Made by a program: the position numbers and the translations under genes. A DNA stretch of 43,833 bases. It comes from Candidatus Omnitrophota bacterium. Its GTDB lineage: Bacteria > Omnitrophota > Omnitrophia > Omnitrophales > Aquincolibacteriaceae. Below are positions 1 through 7,677 of the stretch, one piece after another. The stretch covers positions 1 to 43,833 of the forward strand of contig JAFGHI010000030.1 of the NCBI GenBank assembly GCA_016930235.1, written 5' to 3'. Each line of letters begins with the position of its first letter. The first letter of the stretch is position 1. The notes beneath the pieces are model-generated. The model searched no databases. It was not told the DNA's origin and saw only the letters and a list, made by a program, of their open reading frames with translations.

Positions 1-92
1 CGCCCACCGCGTAGGTGGCCTTTTCGACCAAACCGAACGTTAGGAATGATTGAAAAGGCCACCTACGCGGTGGGCGCTAGCGGTGGGCGCCG
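1..92. repeat. Long-hairpin repeat element, copy 1 (left end cut by window)
   Basis: A near-perfect palindrome: left arm cgcccaccgcgtaggtggcc plus ttttc, a ~26-nt loop, then the complementary arm ending gcggtgggcg. The loop contains gaacgttaggaatgatt, shared with the copies at 28412 and 33489. It holds no gene of its own. The arms are 25 bp or longer, so the transcript would form a very stable stem. It resembles a MITE or REP-type mobile palindrome. It lacks a T-run, so it is not a typical intrinsic terminator. Confidence 0.85.
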
Positions 93-119
93 GAGGCGCG
101 CGTTTGGAAGTAACTGTGG

Positions 120-125
120 TACAAT
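120..125 (+). promoter_or_regulatory. Candidate -10 box (TACAAT) for the 135 gene
   Basis: TACAAT lies 9 nt before the ATG at 135 and no Shine-Dalgarno sequence is visible, so transcription would start almost at the start codon (leaderless). No good -35 hexamer is present at 16-18 nt. The same geometry appears at leuC and at the 27660 gene. Confidence 0.4.
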
Positions 126-134
126 ACGTGACTT

Positions 135-2717
135 ATGGACTGGAAAGAAATCGCAAAAAATGCCGGCTGTGTTGTTTCTTTGCTATTCCTCGTCCGGTTA
201 AGTTTATGGAATTTCCGTTCCTCGCGCACGGAAGATAACCGTCAGCCCTTTCTTGGATTATCGATCATGATCTTCGCCCTTGCTCTTTTGATTCCCTTCA
301 CTTGGATGTCGGATGATCTTGTTCTGCGGCCCGCCTTTCTGGTCCCATGGAATATCCTGATTTGGCCGAGTGTCCTGATGGGGATCATTCTTTCGACCTT
401 GAGTCTCATGGAATTTTCGGAAATGAAAAGACCTTCGAAGAAAGGAAAGCGTCTGGCATGGTTAACGCTGGGACTTTCCGTGGCCTTTTTTGTCGGTGCC
501 GGCGCTGCCGTTTTTTCCCGGTTCGGTGTCATTCAGGACGGCAAGATACAGTTCAATTTCGATTTACCCAAGCAAGTCGAAATCAATCTCGAAGAACAGA
601 TGCAGGCGGGTCTCCTCTGGGACCTGGACCTCAATAAGAAACAATTTTATTCCCCCAAATTTCATTACACGGTGGATTATGCGGGGACCCAATGGCAGCC
701 GTGGCCCAGCCTTTTGAAGGAATATCCCTACGCAGAATTCACCATGAAGCGCGGGGACGATTCTTTTTTTATCGTCATTCCTGTTTTCTTTGACGCCACC
801 GAGCCGCGTCAGGATGTCTTCATGGTTTCGATGATGAAGGAGGTGGGGATTGATTTGAATGCGGATAACGTCGGCAAGTGGGAGCGCCAGCAGCAGAATG
901 GCTATGAAGGATTTGTTTTCGATTTTGAAAAGGAGGCCGAAGAAGCCGAGTTTCGTTACCGTCTAAAACTTTTAAGCGCAGAAAATTATGGTTATTTGAT
1001 CCTTACCGGAACGCAATTAAAAGGAGAAGAAAAAGAGAAAGTGCTTGATCGCATTCAACAGAATATTGCCATGGATCCCGCACCGAAGGATTTTCCGGAT
1101 CCGGAGAAATTTACCGCGCAGGAAAAGACCCGGCACGAACAGTTTTTCTACGGAGCCGGTCAGGAACACGGCCGCCTGGAAGAATATGACAAAGCGATCG
1201 AATATTACGAAAAGGCGCTGGAATATGATTCCCGGGACCCCGATGTCATCCACGACATCGTTTTTGTGAACGTGGACAGGGGGAATCTTGAAGCGGCGAG
1301 AGATCTTCTCATGACTTTCCAGGAGAGTCTGCCCAATTTTGATGAATTGATGGAAGCTTTTCAGGCCTACATCGAAAATTCTGAGGGCGAGGAAGAATTC
1401 GAGGATGTGCTGGCCGAGAATCTTGAAGGACTCGAGAAAACGAAGGATCAGGAAGAAGCGACGGATGAAAAGGATCAGGGTCAGGATAAGGAAGAGGAAG
1501 CTTCAGAAGATGCCCTAGAAGATGATGAGTCAGGTTCACCTCAACAGAAAACCTCGAAGGACAAAGAAGGGCGCGATATACAAGAAGATGACGGCGGTTC
1601 ACGGGGACCGGAATCTAAAGCAAAACAGCATGGGACGGCCAGGTCGGGCAAGAAGGGGCAGGCCGCTCAGGACAAAGTGCCGTTGCCGCTCGATGAGATT
1701 ATTCTGCCCCCTGATTTCACTATCAAGGTCTTTGCGGAACGTGTTTCCGGGGCTTGGCAGATGGCGATGGGTTCTCAGGGGACCTTGTTTATCGGTTCAC
1801 GGAGTGCGGGAGTCGTTTATGCGGCGGTCGACCGCGACCGGGATCATGTTGCCGAAAAAGTTTATGCGGTGGCAGGGAACCTAAAATCGCCGTCCGGGGT
1901 GGCTTTCAAGGACGGTGCCCTTTTTGTCGCATCGAAAGGAAAAATTACACGATATGATCAAATTGAATCGAAATTGAAGAACCCTCCGGAAGGGAAAGTG
2001 ATTCGGGATGATTTGCCGAAGGGTGAATTTAAAGGGATCAAGGCTATACGTTTCGGTCCGGATGAGAGGATTTATTTGTCGGTCGAAATGCCCTGCAACT
2101 TTTGTGTCCCGGAGGACCCGCGTTTGGGGACCGTCCTGAGGATGAGCGAGGATGGCTCTGAGGAAATGATTCTGGCTCGCGGGGTTCGAAGCGTGGGCGG
2201 TCTTGCGTGGCATCCCAGGACGCAAAAATTATGGTTTACGGACCGGGGACGTGATTTACTCGACCGGGATATTCCCAGGGATGAAGTCAATCTTGCTTCT
2301 TGGGAAGGACAGCATTTCGGTTTTCCTTATTGCTTCGGAAATAATGTTGTGGATCCGGCCTTTGCGGCGAAAGAAACGTGTGATGACTATACGATTCCTC
2401 AAAGGGAATTGGTGGCCCACGGGGGAGCCGCCGGGCTGACTTTTTATACGGGATCCATGTTTCCCATGAAATATCGGGACCAAATTTTCATTGCCGAAAG
2501 CGGTATCCAGGACCGGAGTGAACAGCAGGGGTATCGAGTCTCTCTGGTACGGTTTCAGAAAGGGGATGTTCCGGCGTATGAAGTTTTTGCCTCAGGCTGG
2601 CGACGCCAAGGCGTTGCCTGGGGACAACCCGGGGATGTCCTTGTGGACACCGACGGGGCGTTACTCGTCTCGGACATGCTGGCCGGTGTGGTTTACCGGA
2701 TCGTTTACGAGGGATAA
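135..2717 (+). CDS. Membrane-anchored TPR protein with C-terminal quinoprotein (glucose/sorbosone dehydrogenase-like) propeller
   Basis: An 860-residue protein. Three hydrophobic segments lie at about 38-57, 68-94 and 106-127. A globular region of unknown type covers about 140-330. A TPR pair lies near 337-415 (EYDKAIEYYEKALEYDSRD). A highly charged acidic linker covers about 415-510. The last ~340 residues resemble the soluble PQQ-dependent sugar dehydrogenase/L-sorbosone dehydrogenase family, with phrases such as GGLAWHPRTQKLWFTDRGRD, GFPYCFGN, VAHGGAAGLTFYTGSMFP and a closing LLVSDMLAGVVYRIVYEG. In that family the propeller binds PQQ and Ca2+ and oxidises sugars outside the cytoplasm. Whether this one is active is not visible. 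The fusion of TPR, acidic linker and propeller is unusual. The start at 135 gives the whole membrane segment. The overlapping ORF at 50 is a shadow. Confidence 0.8.
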   Translation: MDWKEIAKNAGCVVSLLFLVRLSLWNFRSSRTEDNRQPFLGLSIMIFALALLIPFTWMSDDLVLRPAFLVPWNILIWPSVLMGIILSTLSLMEFSEMKRPSKKGKRLAWLTLGLSVAFFVGAGAAVFSRFGVIQDGKIQFNFDLPKQVEINLEEQMQAGLLWDLDLNKKQFYSPKFHYTVDYAGTQWQPWPSLLKEYPYAEFTMKRGDDSFFIVIPVFFDATEPRQDVFMVSMMKEVGIDLNADNVGKWERQQQNGYEGFVFDFEKEAEEAEFRYRLKLLSAENYGYLILTGTQLKGEEKEKVLDRIQQNIAMDPAPKDFPDPEKFTAQEKTRHEQFFYGAGQEHGRLEEYDKAIEYYEKALEYDSRDPDVIHDIVFVNVDRGNLEAARDLLMTFQESLPNFDELMEAFQAYIENSEGEEEFEDVLAENLEGLEKTKDQEEATDEKDQGQDKEEEASEDALEDDESGSPQQKTSKDKEGRDIQEDDGGSRGPESKAKQHGTARSGKKGQAAQDKVPLPLDEIILPPDFTIKVFAERVSGAWQMAMGSQGTLFIGSRSAGVVYAAVDRDRDHVAEKVYAVAGNLKSPSGVAFKDGALFVASKGKITRYDQIESKLKNPPEGKVIRDDLPKGEFKGIKAIRFGPDERIYLSVEMPCNFCVPEDPRLGTVLRMSEDGSEEMILARGVRSVGGLAWHPRTQKLWFTDRGRDLLDRDIPRDEVNLASWEGQHFGFPYCFGNNVVDPAFAAKETCDDYTIPQRELVAHGGAAGLTFYTGSMFPMKYRDQIFIAESGIQDRSEQQGYRVSLVRFQKGDVPAYEVFASGWRRQGVAWGQPGDVLVDTDGALLVSDMLAGVVYRIVYEG

Positions 2718-2725
2718 ATTATTGC

Positions 2726-2755
2726 TTGTTGAAAGTCCCGAAGAGGCTTTAGAAT
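2726..2755 (+). promoter_or_regulatory. Candidate promoter for the receiver gene
   Basis: TTGTTG (2726-2731), an 18-nt spacer, then TAGAAT (2750-2755), in the short gap after the propeller gene. An AAAGGA ribosome site follows at 2766, 7 nt before the ATG. Moderate match only. Confidence 0.35.
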
Positions 2756-2778
2756 AAGACTTCTTTAAAGGAATTCGT

Positions 2779-3219
2779 ATGCGGGGAGATCCCAAAAGAA
2801 AAACAAAGCCGCTTTTCGTTGTCGAGGATGATCCTGATCAGCAGGAACTCTTAAAGCTGATGTTGGACCGGGTTTGCCTTCCGTCCCAGGTTGTTTGTTT
2901 CTCGACGGGTGAGAAGTTAATGGAGCATATGAATAAGCTTGTTTCCAAACAGGGCCTCTCCGATGAAGAGATCCCGACATTAATTACGCTTGATCTCAGA
3001 CTCCCGGGCGTCGACGGTCTTGAAGTCCTTCAGGTGATACGTTCGCACGATAAATTTAGCAAGGTGCCGGTCCTTGTTTTAACGGCATCCCAGCTTGCCG
3101 ATGACGTTAAGGCGAGTTACCGGTTGGGCGGAACCGTTTTCTTGAGGAAGCCCTTTGAGGAAGAAGAATTAAAGAATATCCTGCAACAGCTTCGAATCAT
3201 GGGCCTCCTGAAGGGATAG
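2779..3219 (+). CDS. Stand-alone response-regulator receiver protein (CheY-like)
   Basis: A 146-residue single receiver domain with no output domain. The acidic pocket is in VVEDDPDQ (about residues 14-21). The phosphoacceptor aspartate is in LITLDLRLPGVDG, the switch threonine in VLVLTAS, and the invariant lysine in FLRKPF. Such proteins take phosphate from a histidine kinase and signal through protein contact. No kinase gene lies beside it, so the partner is elsewhere. The start at 2779 follows an AAAGGA site. Relatives with the same DDPDQQELLK...RVG-type layout are often called Rcp1-like. The residues between beta-1 and the phosphorylation site carry a short insertion (SKQGLSDEEIP) typical of that subgroup. 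Confidence 0.9.
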   Translation: MRGDPKRKTKPLFVVEDDPDQQELLKLMLDRVCLPSQVVCFSTGEKLMEHMNKLVSKQGLSDEEIPTLITLDLRLPGVDGLEVLQVIRSHDKFSKVPVLVLTASQLADDVKASYRLGGTVFLRKPFEEEELKNILQQLRIMGLLKG

Positions 3220-3268
3220 CAGCGTTTATCAAGCTGTTTACTTGAGAGCCATTATCCCGATAACTCCC

Positions 3269-3297
3269 TTGGAATCCCGGACATTTCCCGGTATACT
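3269..3297 (+). promoter_or_regulatory. Promoter of leuC (TTGGAA-17-TATACT)
   Basis: TTGGAA at 3269-3274 and TATACT at 3292-3297 are exactly 17 nt apart, a good sigma70-type match. The ATG at 3306 is 8 nt after the -10 box, so the leuC message is probably leaderless. No Shine-Dalgarno sequence precedes the ATG. Confidence 0.65.
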
Positions 3298-3305
3298 ACG
3301 CGCCT

Positions 3306-4703
3306 ATGCCTAAGACCTTATTCGAAAAAATATGGGACAAACACGTCGTAACGACGCTTGCGGACGGGACTTCTGTTATTTATATCGACAGGCATCTGAT
3401 TCATGAGGTGACGAGTCCTCAGGCGTTTGAAGGTCTCCGCCTGGCCGGCCGAAAGGTCCGAAAACCGGAGCTTACCTTTGCGACGATGGACCATAATGTC
3501 CCGACCGATAACCGCCATATTATTGCGGATGCCATCTCACGTGCCCAGGTCGAGACTTTGACTCAAAATTGCCGGGAATTCGGGATCGAACTTTATGATT
3601 TAAAGAGCGACCGGAACGGGATCGTTCATATTATTGGGCCGGAGTTGGGGATCACCTTGCCGGGTCTGACCATGGTTTGCGGAGATTCCCACACAGCAAC
3701 TCACGGCGCTTTTGGGACCTTTGCGATGGGGATCGGGACTTCGGAAGTGGAACATGTCTTGGCGACGCAATGTCTCCTCATGAAAAAACCGAAGACTTTC
3801 AAAGTTGAATTCATCGGACGTCCGATGAATTGTGTGACAGCGAAGGATCTCATCCTGAAGTTGATCGGAGAAATCGGAACGGCCGGCGGAACCGGCTATG
3901 TCTTGGAATATGCCGGGGAGGCGATTCGCTCGCTTTCGATGGAAGGGCGGATGACGATCTGCAATATGAGTATTGAAGCAGGAGCACGAGCAGGTTTGAT
4001 GGCACCCGATGAAATAACTTTTCAATACATTCAAGCTGGAGATCGCCCCTTTGCGCCTAAAGGCGGGGATTTAGAGAAGGCCATATCTTATTGGAAGACG
4101 TTGCCATCCGATCCTGATGCGAAATTTGATCGTGAGATCACAATCGATGCCTCCCAGGTTGTTCCACAGGTGACCTGGGGGACAAGTCCCGGAATGGTGA
4201 CGGGTGTGGATGGAGTGGTTCCGTCACCGGAGGAAGTCAAGGGCTACAGCGCGAAGGATGTCGAAGCGGCCCTTCATTATATGGGCTTGAAACCGGGGAT
4301 GAAGATTACGGATATTAAGATTGATACCGTTTTTATCGGAAGCTGCACGAATGGGCGGATTGAAGATTTGAGGGCTGCGGCAAAGTTCTTAAAGGGCCGC
4401 AAAGTGGCTAAGGGCGTACGCGTCCTTGTCGTGCCGGGTTCACAATCGGTGAAAAAGGCAGCTGAGGGTGAAGGTTTGGATAAGATTTATAAAGAAGCGG
4501 GGGCCGAATGGCGGGAATCAGGGTGCAGTATGTGTCTGGCCATGAATCCGGATCAATTGAAGCCGGAAGAAAGATGTGCATCGACCTCGAATCGGAATTT
4601 TGAAGGACGCCAGGGGAAGGGCGGACGGACTCATTTGGTGAGTCCCGAGATGGCGGGAGCAGCGGCAGTTGCAGGCCATTTCGTCGATATCCGTAAAACT
4701 TAA
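3306..4703 (+). CDS. leuC: 3-isopropylmalate dehydratase large subunit
   Basis: A 465-residue aconitase-family protein of the usual LeuC length. With LeuD it isomerises 2-isopropylmalate to 3-isopropylmalate in leucine synthesis in the cytoplasm. The N-terminus [15 protein letters not shown] and the block [12 protein letters not shown] are characteristic. The three 4Fe-4S ligands are visible as C347 (GSCTNGR) and C407/C410 ([11 protein letters not shown]). It ends [20 protein letters not shown] as in family members. leuD follows after a large hairpin repeat, so the two subunits are probably on one transcript. Cluster supply could come from the Suf operon at the right end of this window. Confidence 0.97.
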   Translation: MPKTLFEKIWDKHVVTTLADGTSVIYIDRHLIHEVTSPQAFEGLRLAGRKVRKPELTFATMDHNVPTDNRHIIADAISRAQVETLTQNCREFGIELYDLKSDRNGIVHIIGPELGITLPGLTMVCGDSHTATHGAFGTFAMGIGTSEVEHVLATQCLLMKKPKTFKVEFIGRPMNCVTAKDLILKLIGEIGTAGGTGYVLEYAGEAIRSLSMEGRMTICNMSIEAGARAGLMAPDEITFQYIQAGDRPFAPKGGDLEKAISYWKTLPSDPDAKFDREITIDASQVVPQVTWGTSPGMVTGVDGVVPSPEEVKGYSAKDVEAALHYMGLKPGMKITDIKIDTVFIGSCTNGRIEDLRAAAKFLKGRKVAKGVRVLVVPGSQSVKKAAEGEGLDKIYKEAGAEWRESGCSMCLAMNPDQLKPEERCASTSNRNFEGRQGKGGRTHLVSPEMAGAAAVAGHFVDIRKT

Positions 4704-4829
4704 CCGCTCGCCCCGTAGAACGGGGCTCGCCCACCGCGGCGGTGTCCTTTTCCTCATGAGAAAAAAGGACACCGCCGCGGTGGGCGAAGCCTCGCCGGAG
4801 TCCGCAGGACGGAGGCGGGCGAAGCGGTC
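4704..4829. repeat. Compound hairpin repeat between leuC and leuD
   Basis: It starts directly after the leuC stop. A small hairpin (CCCCGT aga ACGGGG) is followed by a long one: gcccaccgcggcggtgtcc plus tttt, a short loop, then the complement ending ccgcggtgggcgaagc. A third GC-rich partial palindrome ends in gcgggcgaagcgg. The outer ends (gcccaccgcg / cgcggtgggcgaagc) match the 1, 28412 and 33489 elements, but the inner arm and loop differ. The leuD ribosome site (AAGGAG, 4831-4836) begins just after it, so the stem could tune leuD expression relative to leuC. Confidence 0.8.
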
Positions 4830-4842
4830 AAAGGAGTTTGAA

Positions 4843-5481
4843 ATGGAAGTTTTTAAAACACATCGGGGGATTGTGGCAACACTCGACAGGGCCAATGTCG
4901 ATACGGATGCGATTATCCCTAAACAGTTTTTAAAGTCCATCAAGCGCACAGGATTCGGAGAGCATCTTTTCAGTGATTGGCGGTACCTCGAAGACGGCAA
5001 CCCCAATCCCGAATTTTCACTCAACCGCAAAGAATTCAAAGGCGCTTCGATTTTAGTCGTAAGAAATAATTTCGGATGCGGCTCAAGCCGCGAACATGCG
5101 GTTTGGGCGGTGCGTCAGTACGGATTCCGCGTTGTTGTTGCCCCCTGGAAGATGGAGGGCAAGACCCAAGTCCCGGCCTTTGCGGATATCTTTAAGAATA
5201 ATTGCGTCAAGAATTCTGTTTTAACGATTGAACTGGCCGAAGAAGAAGTCGAGATCATCTTTCAGCTCGTTTCAAAAAATCCCGGTGTCCAAGCGACCGT
5301 GAATTTGGAAAAGGAAAGGTTCTATCTGCATTATAACAAGGAAATGACCTTTGCCTTTGACGTGGACCCGTCTGTGAAGAGCCGTCTTCTCAGCGGATTG
5401 GATGATATTGGACTCACCCTGCAGAAAGAAAAAGAGATTTCGGATTTCGAAACCCGACACGACCCGCAAATCCAAAGATAA
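4843..5481 (+). CDS. leuD: 3-isopropylmalate dehydratase small subunit, with a short internal insertion
   Basis: A 212-residue swivel-domain subunit that partners LeuC. I chose ATG 4843 because AAGGAG lies 7 nt upstream and the protein then begins MEVFKTHRGIVATLDRANVD, the normal LeuD start. The ORF-track start at 4669 would run through the hairpin repeat. Family motifs: DTDAIIPKQFL, and GCGSSREHAVWA near residues 83-94. Odd point: where the family usually reads about AP(S)FADIF, this protein reads APWKMEGKTQVPAFADIF, an apparent insertion of 10 residues (about 30 nt, in frame). The C-terminus (ETRHDPQIQR) also looks extended. The surrounding residues are intact, so I expect function, but the insertion is near the active-site strand. 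Confidence 0.95.
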   Translation: MEVFKTHRGIVATLDRANVDTDAIIPKQFLKSIKRTGFGEHLFSDWRYLEDGNPNPEFSLNRKEFKGASILVVRNNFGCGSSREHAVWAVRQYGFRVVVAPWKMEGKTQVPAFADIFKNNCVKNSVLTIELAEEEVEIIFQLVSKNPGVQATVNLEKERFYLHYNKEMTFAFDVDPSVKSRLLSGLDDIGLTLQKEKEISDFETRHDPQIQR

Positions 5482-5512
5482 ACAGGAAAAAATATTTTCC
5501 CTTGTTGATTAA

Positions 5513-5605
5513 CGTCATCCTGAGCGGAGAAAGAGATCCGAAATCTCCGCGAAGGATCCACGAACAGAGATTCGTCGGTCGTAAAAACCCCCCGTCAGGA
5601 TGACG
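5513..5605. repeat. Inverted repeat CGTCATCCTGA...TCAGGATGACG in the 366-nt gap
   Basis: Perfect 11-bp arms (5513-5523 and 5595-5605) bracket about 70 nt, including a second near-palindrome (gagatccgaaatctccgcgaaggatcc). The type 'gtcatcctgagcg...gaaggatc' is a dispersed intergenic repeat known from many bacterial genomes. The rest of the gap (5606-5775) shows nothing I can name; it is AT-rich without an ORF. Confidence 0.6.
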
Positions 5606-5775
5606 CATTGACAGGTCAAATTTCAGTTTTCGGGATTCAACAAAAATCATCTTCTAACATCTTATAACAGTCCTTAGCAACGACTGATCAGAACAAGTTT
5701 AATTCCGCATCGAAAATCAAAGATCGGCAAATCAGAAGAATCGCATTTTTACTTTCTAAAACCCTTGATAAGTCC

Positions 5776-5803
5776 TTGAAATACCATCCGGTTATGTTAT
5801 CTT
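5776..5803 (+). promoter_or_regulatory. Candidate promoter of the giant gene
   Basis: TTGAAA (5776-5781), 16 nt, TATCTT (5798-5803). A weak ribosome site GGGAA lies at 5836-5840, 7 nt before the ATG at 5848. This is the best hexamer pair in the gap but it is not a strong match. Confidence 0.35.
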
Positions 5804-5847
5804 TTACAAGTATTTCATCCACCTAAATCCAAATCGGGAAAGCGATT

Positions 5848-7677
5848 ATGCAAAAAGGCTTTAAAAAAGCGAAAGGCATATTTTCGTCGGTTACATGTCT
5901 ACTTTTTTTAATTACGAATCTATGCAACCCTTTACCCCCGAAGACAGCCTACGCTAACGACCAAGAAGCCTCATTCCTCACAGAACAACATCTGGGCGGT
6001 TTTGAGATACCGGCAGAGTGGGGCCGCGTGACAGAAATCATGAAGTCCGCCGAGACGGACTCTCTTATCCTTCATATCCAAACCTCTCACCGCCATTATG
6101 AAGCCCAAAAAAATATCCAGGCCATCCTTAAATATCTTTCTGAAAGATATGGGGTCCATCAACTCTTTTTGGAAGGAGGCTGGGACAAACTCGAGCCCGA
6201 GCTTCTGAGATTGACTCCTGAAGACGAAGAAACAAATCTCCGCATTACCGATGCCCTTTTGAAGGCGGGCGAAATTACCGGGGCCGAGGCCTTCCTGATC
6301 GATAACGAATCACCCGCTGATGGCTGGGGCATCGAAGATTATGAAGCCTATGCTGCCAATGGCGCTGTCTTTAAGGAAATCATACGGCAAGAACCGTTGA
6401 TTGAAAAAGGTCTCACGCAGGTTAAAGCGGCTTGGGAAAAAGAGGCCGCAAAATATTTTTCTAAACAGCTCCGGGATTTTATCCGCAGGGAAGAAGCCTT
6501 CCTGGCCAACCAAATCTCCATGAGTGATTGGTTGGATCACTTAACGCAGGAAGCCAGAACCTGTCTCCACCTGGATTTGGAAAATGTCTGGCATCAAGCA
6601 ACGTGGCCGATACTCGTACGTTACGCAAGACTTAAGAAAGTCGGAGAGTTATTCAACGAAGAAAAGATCCGGGAAGAATCGGAAGATTTTATTATAGCAT
6701 TACGGCGTCTTCAGATATCCGAGGAGATTGTCAAATCCATTCAAGAGACCTTAGGATCGGAACTGAATCAAGGAAATAGAGCTCAAGCCCGCGGAATCTT
6801 GAGATCCCGAACCCAAGACGGGGAAGAGATACCCGCTTCAGCGACACGTTTCCTCTTTGAACGGTTGTTTGATGTCCTGCCCGAAGACTTCTCAATGGAA
6901 TTATTCCCCAATCTCAAACTTTTCATTCAGCAGCTTGTCCTCATAAGCGAGCTTGAAGGCGAAAAACTGGAAGAGGAAACGCTGCGGCTCACATCCTGGA
7001 TCACCGAAGCGCTGGCTGACGGGGAAAGGGACAAGGAGCTCGTCCGGATGCTCGAGGCCATCAGGCATTTTGAGAAACTCTTTTCGCTTGAACTCACCCG
7101 CAAGGAATATCTCAACGCTTTTACGAGCCGCGGAGAGGATCCATTCAATCGTTTGTGGGAAGAAATTTTCAGCGGTCAGAAATTGAAGGCGAAAGACAAA
7201 GCATTGAAGGAAGGACTTCAAGCGCTTTACGCCAAGGCCGTCCAGTTTTATGAAGGGGCCGTCCGCCGCGAAAAATGGATGGCCGAAAATACGCTCTCTC
7301 ATCTCCGGCAGCTGGAGAATCGAAAAGCGGTTCTCATTACCGGCGGTTTTCACGCGGAGGGCCTTAAAGATGCGATCCTGAATCAAGGGGTTTCCTACGT
7401 CCAGATCACACCGCGCGTGACCGACATTCCCCAAAACACGCGGGAACTTTACCTTCAAATGGTTTTGGGCGAGTACCTGCCTTCTAATTCCAAATACGAG
7501 GCTGCCTTGAGATTACAAATGCAGGATTGGCCTGGGATGGAAAGCGATAGCTGGCCGGGCCCTTCTCAACAGAATGTCGCCCGGCATATGCTGGATATTG
7601 CAGGCCTTCAATTGAATGGCGATGCAGAGCTTGACCGGCAGTTAAAGACATCGCGTCTCGCTCAGCTGGCCGGATTA
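5848..7677 (+). other. N-terminal signal peptide and TraB/ChaN-like domain of the giant protein
   Basis: After the signal peptide come LILHIQTSHRHYEAQKNIQ, LFLEGGWDKLEPELL and, near residue 500, AVLITGGFHAEGLKDAIL. The early histidine-rich motif and the late GGFH motif are spaced as in the TIKI/TraB/ChaN/EreA-like superfamily, whose members act on peptides, haem or esters using conserved histidines and glutamates. The match is by motif only. The domain ends at the first linker, LRSERR (residue 611). Confidence 0.45.

Noticed and set aside
4669-4842. ORF-track start of leuD at 4669 (270 aa)
   Set aside because: It overlaps the leuC end and reads through the hairpin repeat; AAGGAG and the family N-terminus support 4843.
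6901-7458. Minus-strand ORF of 185 aa (and others such as 12964-13317) opposite the giant gene
   Set aside because: They are shadows of the plus-strand frame without ribosome sites or recognisable motifs.
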